From Chitinophagaceae bacterium UBA2375 (GTDB lineage: Bacteria; Bacteroidota; Bacteroidia; Chitinophagales; Chitinophagaceae), in contig DDTB01000013.1 in assembly GCA_002343985.1 (NCBI GenBank), positions 1-64,000 on the forward strand: a DNA stretch of 64,000 bases, read 5' to 3'. Of the stretch, positions 16,375 through 25,112 are shown one piece after another; position 1 is the first letter of the stretch; the number at the start of each line of letters is the position of its first letter. The position numbers and the translations under genes were made by a program. The notes below the pieces were generated by a model, which saw nothing but the letters and a program-made list of their open reading frames with translations, did no database searches and was not told where the DNA came from.

Positions 16375-17790
16375 ATGCTGGAACTTATGACAGATAAAAC
16401 GCAGGATGAAAGCCGCCAGGGCGAAGCTTATCTACCCCTGACACCGACCATTCATCCTCCTAAAAAATCATTCTACATAGAAAGCTATGGCTGCGCGATG
16501 AATTTCGCTGATACAGAAGTCATAGCATCCATCCTCCAGTCTGAAGGATATGGCGCTACCAATAACTGCGAATCTGCCGACTTGATCCTGGTGAACACCT
16601 GTTCCATCCGGGAAAAAGCTGAGCAGACCGTGCGCAACAGGCTCACACATTTCCGCCAGGTCAAACAAAAAAATCCCGGCCTGCTGGTTGGCGTGCTTGG
16701 CTGTATGGCCGAGAGGCTGAAAGCCAGTTTGCTGGAAGAGGAAAAACTGGTAGACCTTGTAGTGGGCCCCGATGCATACCGCAGCTTACCCAACCTGATT
16801 GAGGAAGCATCTGGCGGACAAAAAGCCGTGAATGTGTTACTGAGCCGGGAAGAAACCTATGCCGATATATCCCCCATCAGGCTCAACAGCAATGGCATCA
16901 ATGCTTTTGTGAGCATCATGCGCGGTTGCAACAATATGTGTTCATTCTGCGTGGTACCTTTTACGCGTGGCCGCGAACGCAGCCGCGACGCGCAAAGCAT
17001 TGTGACGGAATGCGAAGCCCTGTTCAGGGATGGCTATCGCGAAGTGACCTTGTTAGGCCAGAATGTGGATAGCTATTACTGGACGGACCCGCAAACAAAT
17101 AAAACAGTCACGTTTGCCGAATTGCTGGAAAGGGTGGCCCTGATATCCCCGCTCCTGCGTGTTCGTTTCTCCACCTCACATCCTAAAGACATCACAGACG
17201 ATGTGCTGTTTACCATGAAGAAATATGAGAACCTCTGCAAATACATACACCTGCCCGCGCAAAGCGGCAGTACCAGGGTTTTGCAGCTCATGAACCGCAC
17301 ATACAGCCGCGAATGGTACTTGGCCAAGGTTGACCGGATCAGGGAGATTTTACCCGATTGCGGCCTGTCGACCGACATGATTGCCGGCTTTTGTACCGAA
17401 ACAGAGGAAGACCATCAGGAATCGCTGAGCCTCATGAGATATTGCGGGTATGACCTTGCCTACCTGTATTTTTACTCGGAACGCCCGGGAACCCTTGCCG
17501 CCCGCCGCTTTGAAGATGATGTGCCCCTCGAAGTGAAGAAACGAAGGTTGCAGGAACTGGTTGACGTGTACAGGGAATCATCATTGATCAGCATGAGAAA
17601 AGATGTGGGCAAAACATTTAAGGTGCTGATTGAAGGCACTTCGAAGAAAAGTGAAGACCAGTATTTCGGAAGGAACGACCAAAATAAAGTCATTGTTTTT
17701 CCCAAGGGAAATTGTAAGCCCGGGGATTATGTGATGGTGACTGTTCATGATTGCACATCCGGCACCCTGATCGGTAAGGTTGTGTCATAA
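16375..17790 (+). CDS. miaB: tRNA-2-methylthio-N6-dimethylallyladenosine synthase MiaB
   Basis: 471 residues from ATG 16375 (ATG 16387 also possible). Domains in order: UPF0004 N-terminal domain with SYGCAMNFADTEV, NTCSIREKAEQ and LGCMAERL (three Cys for the auxiliary cluster); radical-SAM core with RGCNNMCSFCVVPFTRGRERSR (CxxxCxxC, Cys at ~185); LGQNVDSY; C-terminal TRAM domain (FKVLIEGTSKKS...GDYVMVTV). It adds the 2-methylthio group to i6A37 of tRNA reading UNN codons, using two 4Fe-4S clusters and SAM. The next gene begins 11 bp later, so it heads a plus-strand operon. Confidence 0.96.
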   Translation: MLELMTDKTQDESRQGEAYLPLTPTIHPPKKSFYIESYGCAMNFADTEVIASILQSEGYGATNNCESADLILVNTCSIREKAEQTVRNRLTHFRQVKQKNPGLLVGVLGCMAERLKASLLEEEKLVDLVVGPDAYRSLPNLIEEASGGQKAVNVLLSREETYADISPIRLNSNGINAFVSIMRGCNNMCSFCVVPFTRGRERSRDAQSIVTECEALFRDGYREVTLLGQNVDSYYWTDPQTNKTVTFAELLERVALISPLLRVRFSTSHPKDITDDVLFTMKKYENLCKYIHLPAQSGSTRVLQLMNRTYSREWYLAKVDRIREILPDCGLSTDMIAGFCTETEEDHQESLSLMRYCGYDLAYLYFYSERPGTLAARRFEDDVPLEVKKRRLQELVDVYRESSLISMRKDVGKTFKVLIEGTSKKSEDQYFGRNDQNKVIVFPKGNCKPGDYVMVTVHDCTSGTLIGKVVS

Positions 17791-17801
17791 CCAAGTAAAG
17801 T

Positions 17802-19052
17802 ATGGACCTGCAAACAATAAAAAACAGGTTTGGGATCATAGGAAACTCCCCATCCCTGAACCATGCGCTGAATGTAGCCATCCAGGTGGCCGGCACCGAT
17901 TTAAGCGTGCTTATCAATGGTGAAAGCGGTGTGGGTAAGGAAGTATTTTCTCAGATCATCCACGCCTTATCGGCCCGCAAGCATAACCCGTTTATCGCGG
18001 TGAACTGTGGCGCCATTCCGGAAGGCACGATTGATTCGGAACTCTTCGGGCATGAAAAAGGTTCATTTACCGGGGCCGTTGATAGCCGGAAAGGATATTT
18101 TGAAACGGTAAACGGCGGCACTATTTTCCTGGATGAAATTGGGGAAATGCCCCTGGGTACACAGGCCAGGTTGTTGCGGGTACTGGAAACCGGCGAATAC
18201 ATCCGCGTGGGCAGCAGCAAGGTGCAAAAAACTGATGTGCGGGTGATTGCGGCAACCAATAAGGAGTTGCTCGAATTCACACAAAAAGGCAAATTCAGGG
18301 AAGATTTATATTATCGCTTGAACACCGTTCCGATAAGGGTTCCGGCCCTGCGCGACAGGCAGGAAGACATCATCATCCTGTTCAGGAAATTCGCGACGGA
18401 TTTCGCGGAACGATATAAAACCAGCCCGGTACAACTGACTGAAGAAGCCCGGCAGGCTCTTGTGCAATACCCTTGGCCCGGCAATGTGCGTGAATTGAAA
18501 AACATAGCGGAGCAGATTTCTGTGTTGAGCCAGGATAAGACCGTCAGTGCAGACCAGCTCAGGTCGTTTTTACCGCATCAACCCGTAAACAGGTTACCGG
18601 TGCTGGCCGGAGCCCCCTCTGGCCCTGCCGGCGCTGATTTTGCGAACGAGCGTGAAATACTCTATAAGTTGTTTTTTGATATGAAGAAGGATGTCAATGA
18701 ACTCAAGAAAATGTTTTTTGATATCCTCCAAAACCCTTCGCTGGCACAGCATGCGCCGGTGTACCACGCGGATGGCAACGATATGCCCGCCGTGAGCGAT
18801 TACGCCCCTGCCCCATCCATTCCCGGAACCTTACCGGCAACGGGCGCACCCGTAATTATCAGGAATGAATCGGGCATCCAGCAGCATGAGGATATTGACG
18901 AATCGTTGTCGATCATCGATAAAGAAAAAGAACTTATTGTAAAAGCGCTGAAAAAGCACCGGGGCAAACGTAAAGACGCCGCGCTGGACCTGGGCATCAG
19001 CGAACGCACCCTCTACCGGAAACTGAAGGAGTACGATATTGAAAACCTGTAA
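17802..19052 (+). CDS. Sigma-54 dependent transcriptional activator lacking a receiver domain
   Basis: 416 residues. It begins directly with the AAA+ domain: Walker A GESGVGKE (40-47), the sigma-54 contact loop as GSFTGA (87-92, the usual form is GAFTGA), Walker B GTIFLDEIGE (~107-114), and arginine-finger region FREDLYYRLN. A variable linker of ~100 residues leads to a C-terminal Fis-type helix-turn-helix (RKDAALDLGISERTLYRKL). No receiver, GAF or PAS domain precedes the core, so control must come from expression level or a partner. It sits between miaB and lptE with gaps of 11 and 10 bp, suggesting co-transcription. Targets are unknown. Confidence 0.92.
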   Translation: MDLQTIKNRFGIIGNSPSLNHALNVAIQVAGTDLSVLINGESGVGKEVFSQIIHALSARKHNPFIAVNCGAIPEGTIDSELFGHEKGSFTGAVDSRKGYFETVNGGTIFLDEIGEMPLGTQARLLRVLETGEYIRVGSSKVQKTDVRVIAATNKELLEFTQKGKFREDLYYRLNTVPIRVPALRDRQEDIIILFRKFATDFAERYKTSPVQLTEEARQALVQYPWPGNVRELKNIAEQISVLSQDKTVSADQLRSFLPHQPVNRLPVLAGAPSGPAGADFANEREILYKLFFDMKKDVNELKKMFFDILQNPSLAQHAPVYHADGNDMPAVSDYAPAPSIPGTLPATGAPVIIRNESGIQQHEDIDESLSIIDKEKELIVKALKKHRGKRKDAALDLGISERTLYRKLKEYDIENL

Positions 19053-19062
19053 ACAAGCAAGG

Positions 19063-19596
19063 ATGTCCTGGCATAATCACATAGGCAATCATATTTTCAA
19101 GGCTGTGGTCGCGATGTTGACCGTTTTCCTGTTTTCATTTTCCACATGTAAATATTCCTTTAAGGATGCGGCGCCTATACCGGTTGAAGTGAAAACATTC
19201 CGGGTGAACTACTTCGAGAATAAAGCACCCTATGTTAATACCCAACTCAGCCCTCAACTCACGGAAAGGTTAAAACAGAAAATCATCAATACCACCCGCT
19301 TACGCCAATCGAATACCGATGACGCGCATTATGACATCAGCGGCTACGTTTCGCAATACAACACTTCCACCATCAGCATCGCAGGCAACAACGCCAGCGG
19401 TAACAGGCTCACGGTAGGTTTCCATTTAGTGTTCAGGAATACCCTGGATGAGAAAAAGAATTTTGAGACGGATATCAGCCGCTCTTTTGATTTTTCCGGG
19501 AACCTGAGCCTGAGCCAGGCCGAAGCCCAGTTGAACGACGAGATCATACGGAACCTGGTAGATGAAATATTCAACAAGATATTTGCCAACTGGTAA
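19063..19596 (+). CDS. lptE: LptE-like LPS-assembly lipoprotein
   Basis: 177 residues from ATG 19063, preceded by AAGG; an in-frame TTG at 19039 lies inside the previous gene. After a hydrophobic segment (AVVAMLTVFLFSFSTC) a cysteine serves as probable lipidation site, followed by the family hallmark YSFKD and IPVEVKTFRVNYFENKA. Later strands (YDISGYVSQY, VGFHLVFRN) match the small alpha/beta LptE fold. LptE plugs the LptD barrel that inserts LPS. Position just after the sigma-54 activator and near secG and mltG is typical of the phylum. Confidence 0.85.
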   Translation: MSWHNHIGNHIFKAVVAMLTVFLFSFSTCKYSFKDAAPIPVEVKTFRVNYFENKAPYVNTQLSPQLTERLKQKIINTTRLRQSNTDDAHYDISGYVSQYNTSTISIAGNNASGNRLTVGFHLVFRNTLDEKKNFETDISRSFDFSGNLSLSQAEAQLNDEIIRNLVDEIFNKIFANW

Positions 19597-19597
19597 C

Positions 19598-19628
19598 TTG
19601 TACGGAATCATTTATTCGCATAGCTTTG
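19598..19628 (+). promoter_or_regulatory. Promoter: -33 TTG and -7 TAGCTTTG
   Basis: TTG at 19598-19600 and an exact -7 box at 19621-19628 are separated by 20 bp, the expected spacing. The ATG at 19630 begins one base after the -7 box, so an RNA from this promoter would start at or inside the first codons. Confidence 0.55.
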
Positions 19629-19629
19629 A

Positions 19630-20511
19630 ATGATGCAACAGGAACAACTTTACGATAAGGTTTTTGGCGGCGTTACAGCCGGGGGAAACCGGATGGAGCA
19701 TGTCCGCAGGATCACGTCAAAGTACCCCTATTTCAGCCTTGCCCATTATTTCCTGTTGAAGGAAACACCGGAAACACACGTAGACCGCGATGCGATTGCC
19801 GGAAGGACAGTGTTACACATCCATCACCCATTCCACCTGCAATTTCTGCTAACTGAGCACCTGGCGCAACCTGAACCGATTAAGGAAGAAATTCCTGTTG
19901 TTCAACAAGCCACTGAAGATAAAGCTGAGGCCATCCCATCTTTCATGGAAAGCATGGGCAGCCAGCCAAAGACATTTGAAGGCATCAGCCATGGTGAAAA
20001 GATCATCAGTGAAATGGCGGAGGCCATCGCCCAAAAAATCGCGGATCAACAACCGATTCAACCCTCGGTGGAAGCAGTTTCAGAGTTCCAGCCGGTTGTT
20101 CAGGAAGCCGGGGCACATAAAGAAGCGGAAGCCGCGGAACCCCTTTTGTTTGAACCATTGCATACCACCGATTATTTCGCGTCGCAGGGCATTAAGCTGA
20201 GCGAGGAGATGCAATCGGGCGATAAACTGGGAAAGCAACTCAAAAGTTTTACGGAATGGCTGAAAACCATGAAAAAGGTGCACACCCAGAAAAATTCGGA
20301 AGACCTGTCCGTCCCGCTTGACCCAAATGTTTCGCGCCTGGCCGAAAACAGCAACCAGGAACAGGATGTATTAACGGAAACCATGGCCGAAGTGTACCTG
20401 CAACAGGGGAAAAAATCAAAAGCCAGGGATATATATCAAAAATTAAGTTTGCAAAATCCTGCCAAAAGCGCTTACTTTGCAGCCAAATTAGACTCTCTAA
20501 ACGAAAACTAG
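19630..20511 (+). CDS. Conserved hypothetical protein with C-terminal TPR-like repeat
   Basis: 293 residues starting at ATG 19630 or the adjacent ATG 19633. The first ~80 residues form a conserved globular part (ITSKYPYFSLAHYFLLKE). The middle ~150 residues are low-complexity and acidic, rich in E, Q, P and A. The last ~50 residues hold one TPR-like helix pair (TETMAEVYLQQGKKSKARDIYQKLSLQNP). Such an arrangement suggests a scaffold or adaptor protein; no signal peptide is seen, so it is cytoplasmic. It ends 1 bp before secG. Confidence 0.7.
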   Translation: MMQQEQLYDKVFGGVTAGGNRMEHVRRITSKYPYFSLAHYFLLKETPETHVDRDAIAGRTVLHIHHPFHLQFLLTEHLAQPEPIKEEIPVVQQATEDKAEAIPSFMESMGSQPKTFEGISHGEKIISEMAEAIAQKIADQQPIQPSVEAVSEFQPVVQEAGAHKEAEAAEPLLFEPLHTTDYFASQGIKLSEEMQSGDKLGKQLKSFTEWLKTMKKVHTQKNSEDLSVPLDPNVSRLAENSNQEQDVLTETMAEVYLQQGKKSKARDIYQKLSLQNPAKSAYFAAKLDSLNEN

Positions 20512-20512
20512 C

Positions 20513-20881
20513 ATGTTAGTATTATTCGGAATCCTGATCATCCTGTCATCTGTTATACTGGGATTGATAGTATTGGTACAAAACCCTAAAGGTGGCGGCC
20601 TGACCGGTTCATTGGGTGGTTTCAGCAACCAGATCATGGGTGTGAAACAATCTACAGACGTTATGGAGAAAGGCACCTGGCTCTTCGCGGCCATCGTTGG
20701 CCTGTTGTGCCTGGTATCACCTGCTTTCATGCCGAAAGACGGCGCCAGCGGTGATGACCTGTTGAAAAACCTGCCGACCAGCACGCCTCAATCCAGGCCT
20801 GCTGCACCTGCCACCGCTCCTGCCAACAACGCTACGCAAATGCCCGGTACGAGCATAGGCACCCCTGATTCAGGAAAATAA
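20513..20881 (+). CDS. secG: Preprotein translocase subunit SecG
   Basis: 122 residues. Two membrane helices (~1-20 and ~55-75) surround the conserved cytoplasmic loop VLVQNPKGGGLTGSLGG. SecG assists SecYEG channel function during export. The C-terminal ~45 residues are a proline/alanine-rich tail that many Bacteroidota SecG proteins carry. Start codon lies 1 bp after the upstream stop, indicating tight coupling; a terminator follows at 20903. Confidence 0.93.
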   Translation: MLVLFGILIILSSVILGLIVLVQNPKGGGLTGSLGGFSNQIMGVKQSTDVMEKGTWLFAAIVGLLCLVSPAFMPKDGASGDDLLKNLPTSTPQSRPAAPATAPANNATQMPGTSIGTPDSGK

Positions 20882-20902
20882 GATTATCATATAATTTTGA
20901 AG

Positions 20903-20927
20903 CCCTGCTATTTCAGCAGGGTTTTTT
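20903..20927 (+). terminator. Terminator after secG
   Basis: Stem CCCTGCT/AGCAGGG (20903-20909 with 20915-20921), loop ATTTC, followed by six T. It closes the miaB-secG unit; the mltG start follows 19 bp later. Confidence 0.85.
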
Positions 20928-20946
20928 ATTGTACTTTACTAAAGAG

Positions 20947-21993
20947 ATGAGGCTTCAAAAAAACACCCGCAACATATTTCTTGGGATCATCGGTATCCTG
21001 GTTCTTGCCGGCGCATACATTGGCTGGTCGGTACTTGGTCCCACCGTGAAGGCCCCGGAAGGCAAATATTTTTACATCCGCACCGGTTCCGATTATACAA
21101 CGGTGAAACAGCAATTAAAAGAACAGGGGATTATTGGCAATACGTTCTTTTTCGATTTTATGTCGAAGCGGGCGGGCTATAACACAAGGGTGAGGCCGGG
21201 GCGTTACGAAATTAAAAATGGCAGCAACCTGTTGAAGTTGGTCAGGATGCTTAGGGCCGGCAGCCAATCCGCCGTCAGGCTTGTGATAAAAAAGAATCGT
21301 ACAAAAGAAGACCTGGCCGGAAGGCTGGGCAGGCAAATGGAAGCTGATTCGCTGGAGATCATCGGTTTCCTCAACAATAATGATTCCTTGCAGGCATATG
21401 GGCTCGACAGTAATACAGTGATGACGGCGATTATTCCAAATTCATATTTGGTCTGGTGGGATGGCCCCTTCGGTAAATTGTTTAAGCGATTAAAAGACCA
21501 GGAAGAGCAATTCTGGGATGGCAGGAGAACTGACAAGGCAAACGCTTTGGGTTTAAACAAAACACAGGTGTATATCCTCGCCAGCATCGTGGAAGAGGAA
21601 ACGAATAAGGATGACGAAAAAGGGTTGGTCGCCAGTGTGTATGCCAACAGGCTGAAACAAGGCATGCGCCTCGAAGCCGACCCAACGGTTAAGTTCGCGA
21701 TGAAGGATTTTCAATTGAAAAGAATTCTGCGCGGGCACCTCGATTATCCTTCGCCATACAATACATACCGGAATACGGGATTACCCCCGGGCCCCATTTG
21801 TACGCCCTCCATTAAAACCATTGATGCGGTATTGGACATGCCGCAAACGAAGTTCCTGTTTTTTGCAGCGAGGCCCGAGTTCAACGGTTACCATAATTTT
21901 GCAGAAACTTACAGCGAACACCTGAAAAACGCACAGGCATACCGAAAGGCATTGGATGAACTCATCAGGAGCCGGCAAGACTCAAACCCTTAA
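20947..21993 (+). CDS. mltG: Endolytic transglycosylase MltG (YceG-like)
   Basis: 348 residues from ATG 20947; a TTG at 20929 in the terminator tail is rejected. One N-terminal membrane helix (IFLGIIGILVLAGAYIGWSVL) anchors it. A LysM-like part (RTGSDYTTVKQQLKEQGII) precedes the YceG domain: catalytic glutamate region ILASIVEEETN, then YANRLKQGMRLEADPTVKFA, and YNTYRNTGLPPGPICTPS. These are the family's strongest motifs. MltG cuts nascent glycan strands in the periplasm and helps set their length. Confidence 0.94.
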   Translation: MRLQKNTRNIFLGIIGILVLAGAYIGWSVLGPTVKAPEGKYFYIRTGSDYTTVKQQLKEQGIIGNTFFFDFMSKRAGYNTRVRPGRYEIKNGSNLLKLVRMLRAGSQSAVRLVIKKNRTKEDLAGRLGRQMEADSLEIIGFLNNNDSLQAYGLDSNTVMTAIIPNSYLVWWDGPFGKLFKRLKDQEEQFWDGRRTDKANALGLNKTQVYILASIVEEETNKDDEKGLVASVYANRLKQGMRLEADPTVKFAMKDFQLKRILRGHLDYPSPYNTYRNTGLPPGPICTPSIKTIDAVLDMPQTKFLFFAARPEFNGYHNFAETYSEHLKNAQAYRKALDELIRSRQDSNP

Positions 21994-22954
21994 CAAGCGC
22001 GTGACAAAATTTGAACGATTACTGATAACCAAAACACCGCTCGCTTTTTTTGTACAAAGGAGCAAGCACTGGATCCTGCCCGGGTTTGAGGGCGTGCCAT
22101 TGTATGATGTAATTCGTTTTTTTTACAGGCAAATCAAAACACATGGGTTAACAGACAGGGCATCGGCCATTTCATATAATTTCATCATGGCCATCCCCCC
22201 TTCCCTGCTTTGCCTGTTTACCCTGATCCCTAACTTGCCATTTATCTCCCGAAAAAACCTGCAGGCGCAGATCCATACCTTCATCAGCGATGTGGTGCCT
22301 TCGAGGGTGTATAACAAAGAAATCCTGAGGTTTACAGATTCCTTGCTGTTCGACAATAAGATCGGGTTATTTTCTTTCGCGCTGTTGTTTTCGTTGTTTT
22401 TCGCGTCAAATGGAATGATGGGCCTGATCAGGGCATTCAATAAAAAGCACCATGGTTTTGGCAAAAGGCTGGGGATTGAAAACCGCTGGATGGCCATTAA
22501 ACTGACCATACTTTTATTTTCCCTGTTATTGGGTTATTTCATACTCCTCGTTTCGCAAGGCGCATTATTAAAACAAGTTATTTCAAACGAATCATTGCGT
22601 AATGCCATTACGTACACGCGTTGGATCTGGATAATTTTACTGCTCTACCTTGCTTTTGGATTCATTTTCAAATACGCGCCGGCGGCACAGAAAAAATGGA
22701 AAATTAATTCCCCCGGCACCATCCTGGCCACATTTATCAGCATCATCGCCACAATCGGCTTTTATGCTTTTGTCAATAATTTCAGCAGCTACAATGTGCT
22801 GTATGGCTCTATTGGAATCATCATGGTACTGATGGCTGTTATCTACATTAACTCCCTTGCCCTGCTGATAGGCTTTGAGTTAAACCTCGGGATCAATTCG
22901 CTTCGCGTGCAGGCCATCCTCCGGGAAGAAAACCGGCAGGAAGCGTCCTCATAA
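21956..22954 (+). CDS. YihY/BrkB family inner-membrane protein
   Basis: 332 residues with six hydrophobic helices. The family motif LTDRASAISYNFIMAIPPSLLCLF is present near residue 60, followed by SNGMMGLIRAFNKK and a terminal YINSLALLIGFELN segment. These proteins were once called ribonuclease BN; function is still unclear. ATG 21956 overlaps the end of mltG by 38 bp and has GAAAGG upstream; GTG 22001 would avoid the overlap. Either way it is coupled to mltG. Confidence 0.88.
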   Translation: MNSSGAGKTQTLNKRVTKFERLLITKTPLAFFVQRSKHWILPGFEGVPLYDVIRFFYRQIKTHGLTDRASAISYNFIMAIPPSLLCLFTLIPNLPFISRKNLQAQIHTFISDVVPSRVYNKEILRFTDSLLFDNKIGLFSFALLFSLFFASNGMMGLIRAFNKKHHGFGKRLGIENRWMAIKLTILLFSLLLGYFILLVSQGALLKQVISNESLRNAITYTRWIWIILLLYLAFGFIFKYAPAAQKKWKINSPGTILATFISIIATIGFYAFVNNFSSYNVLYGSIGIIMVLMAVIYINSLALLIGFELNLGINSLRVQAILREENRQEASS

Positions 22955-23097
22955 ATTGCCGATAAATTACAGGAACGGTTCGGGCCAGGTAGTGGATTAT
23001 CGTAACTTAAGGTTTCGGGCAAATCATGCACCAGAACTTTTTCGCATACATGATTGTTCGAACACAAACCATTTCATTCACACAAAAACAATCGCAT

Positions 23098-23706
23098 ATG
23101 AAAAAAACATGGTTGATAGCCGGCGCGGCGCTCCTGCTGGGCGCCTGGGCCCTGAAACCCGCCGAAGTGTTGCCAATTGGCAGCGCTTTACCAAAAGCAG
23201 ACCGCGAAATGATGGACATCAGCGGAAAAAAAATCAGTATGAAAGGCGCAGCCCGCAAGAACGGGTTATTGGTGATGTTTAGCTGCAACACTTGTCCGTA
23301 TGTAGTGAAAAACGAAGAACGGACGGTTGCCATCAGCCAATATGCGCAAAAATACAATGTGGGCGTGATCCTCCTCAACAGCAACGAAGCATACCGCGGC
23401 GGCGAAGACAGTTATGAAGCCATGAAATCCTACGCGGCTTCATTGAAATATAACTGGCATTACGTAATTGATGAAAACCATGAAGTGGCCGACGCATTTG
23501 GCGCGAACCGCACCCCGGAGTGCTTCCTCTTTAACAGCGACCTGAAACTCGTGTACCATGGGGCTATTGACGACAACCCGTCAGACGCATCATCCGTAAA
23601 AAGGCAGCACTTGAAGGAAGCCATTGATGAAATGAATGCAGGAAAAGACATCAGCGTAAAGGAAAGCCGCAGCGTGGGTTGCACCATTAAACGCAAAAAG
23701 GCATAA
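23098..23706 (+). CDS. Secreted thioredoxin-like protein
   Basis: 202 residues from ATG 23098 with a signal peptide or anchor (MKKTWLIAGAALLLGAWAL). The redox motif is FSCNTCPYV, Cys63 and Cys66, in the peroxiredoxin/TlpA-like AhpC-TSA family (LLVMFSCNTCP..V, later ANRTPECFLF with cis-proline and YHGAIDDNP). This CNTCPYV subgroup is common in periplasmic reductases of unknown partner. A further Cys sits near the C-terminus (SVGCTIKR). A terminator follows at 23728. Confidence 0.85.
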   Translation: MKKTWLIAGAALLLGAWALKPAEVLPIGSALPKADREMMDISGKKISMKGAARKNGLLVMFSCNTCPYVVKNEERTVAISQYAQKYNVGVILLNSNEAYRGGEDSYEAMKSYAASLKYNWHYVIDENHEVADAFGANRTPECFLFNSDLKLVYHGAIDDNPSDASSVKRQHLKEAIDEMNAGKDISVKESRSVGCTIKRKKA

Positions 23707-23727
23707 ACTAACGGAAAACCTTACACG

Positions 23728-23758
23728 AAAATCCCGGTATAAAACCCGGGATTTTTTT
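23728..23758 (+). terminator. Terminator after the thioredoxin-like gene
   Basis: Stem AAAATCCCGG/CCGGGATTTT (about 23728-23737 with 23746-23755) followed by T residues. A second inverted repeat, GAAAGGC/GCCTTTC at 23780-23807, lies between it and the convergent fasciclin gene and may end that minus-strand transcript, though its T run is weak. Confidence 0.7.
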
Positions 23759-23835
23759 TGCGGCAAACTTATACAAGAAGAAAGGCCACCTTTTCGGGTA
23801 GCCTTTCTCGTTATGCAGAACTTGCGAATGATCAT

Positions 23836-25068
23836 TTATTGCGGCATCAACACCTGGTCAATCTTATGTAAAGTGCCATTCAGGTAATGCTGGTCGCTGG
23901 TTCCAACCGGATCGGGCAACAGTGGCGAACTGTTGATGATGATATTGGCCGCTGTTGCATTAGCCAGGCCCTTCACGGTAGCGCTGCTCACAAAAGGCAC
24001 ACCAAAATTAGCCTTAATGGTCAGGCCCGGATGAACGGGTACTGCGCTGTTCAGCAAGGTAGGCACATTGGTATCGGCGGTTGGGATATTATTGGTGAAC
24101 GCCCTGGTACCCAACACGTGGTACACCACAATACCCCTGACAGATTGAGCCGGAAGGTATGGGATAACCAAAGGATTGGTAAATACGTCCGGAGTAGAAG
24201 CCAGCGCCTGTGCTGTGGGGAGCGCGATACTCGGGTCAACACCCTGGCTCACCAATGCCTGGAAAATGGCCCCGGTGATGGTGGTTTGGAAGGCCGCATT
24301 GGTAGGTGCGAACACGGTAAAGTTCGCGCCAATGTTTTGCAGGAAGCCCTGCAGCGATGTACTGGATGTTGCACCGCTGTCGGCACGTAAAATAGCGGCC
24401 CTCAGGTATGTCAGGTCCGGATCGGTATTGATCCTGTCCCACAAATACCGCTGTGGCGGTGTTACCACAAATGCGGTTTTATGGATGACGCCATTGGCCA
24501 CGTCCTGGTTCACGGCTGCTAAGGGCACATTATTCAACCAGGCTCCGTTAGCGGTTGAGGGGAAGGTGGTCAGCCTCAGCAAAGCGCTCACAGATGGCGC
24601 GGGGTTCAGGATGCTGGGGTATTGAAAATTCGGGAATGTGGAAGGGATGCTGCCGGAACGAAGTACCTGCGGGCATGTATTGTAGCTCACAATACCGTTG
24701 GCTGTAGCCACGGGCAGGCTGGTTTGAATAAAGCCTACAAACACCGGATCGGGAGCGTTCACCGGAACAAGCCCGCCGGATGCCGCATTAATCAAAATGC
24801 GGATGGCCTGGTTGGTGGGCACGAACATGGTGAATTGCGCCGTGCGGTTGCTGAATGTTGGCAACAAACCCGCCCTGACCACTACATGATAGTACAGGCT
24901 GTCGTCGGTATTGGCCGGACTGATCGCTTCGGCAAGGCTCAAACCGGTTGGGGCCGGCGTGGGTGTTGTGTCAAATGTTTCCAGGTCTTTGTTACAGGCC
25001 GACATGACCAGCATGGCGGAAATCCCCATCAACAAACCCTTTTGACGTATGTTAGAAATGAATCGCAT
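23836..25068 (-). CDS. Fasciclin (FAS1) domain lipoprotein
   Basis: 410 residues. Lipoprotein signal MGISAMLVMSACNKD, lipid-linked Cys at ~25. Two FAS1 domains follow. Each shows the FTMFVPTNQAI / FTVFAPTNAAF H1 motif, a later strand with a YNTCP or YHVLGT element, and the closing NGVIHKTAFV / NGTLHKIDQVL motif. FAS1 domains mediate adhesion or ligand binding on cell surfaces. The gene lies 44 bp after the stop of a TonB-dependent receptor on the same strand and is probably translated from the same mRNA; the product may be its surface partner, a role normally filled by SusD-like proteins. Confidence 0.88.
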   Translation of the reverse strand: MRFISNIRQKGLLMGISAMLVMSACNKDLETFDTTPTPAPTGLSLAEAISPANTDDSLYYHVVVRAGLLPTFSNRTAQFTMFVPTNQAIRILINAASGGLVPVNAPDPVFVGFIQTSLPVATANGIVSYNTCPQVLRSGSIPSTFPNFQYPSILNPAPSVSALLRLTTFPSTANGAWLNNVPLAAVNQDVANGVIHKTAFVVTPPQRYLWDRINTDPDLTYLRAAILRADSGATSSTSLQGFLQNIGANFTVFAPTNAAFQTTITGAIFQALVSQGVDPSIALPTAQALASTPDVFTNPLVIPYLPAQSVRGIVVYHVLGTRAFTNNIPTADTNVPTLLNSAVPVHPGLTIKANFGVPFVSSATVKGLANATAANIIINSSPLLPDPVGTSDQHYLNGTLHKIDQVLMPQ

Positions 25069-25112
25069 AAATACGGTTTTAAATGTTGTACAATGGTTTC
25101 GTATCGGTTCTA

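Noticed and set aside
21956..21993. Frameshift between mltG and the YihY-like gene
   Set aside because: Both proteins are complete by their motifs; the 38-bp overlap is a start-codon choice (GTG 22001 would avoid it), not a broken gene.
22956..23282. Short open frame ahead of the thioredoxin-like gene
   Set aside because: It overlaps the signal peptide region of the thioredoxin-like gene in another frame, has a highly basic composition and no recognisable motif.
23780..23807. Second terminator hairpin by the fasciclin gene
   Set aside because: The stem GAAAGGC/GCCTTTC is real, but the T run on either side is weak. Left as part of the neighbouring terminator note.
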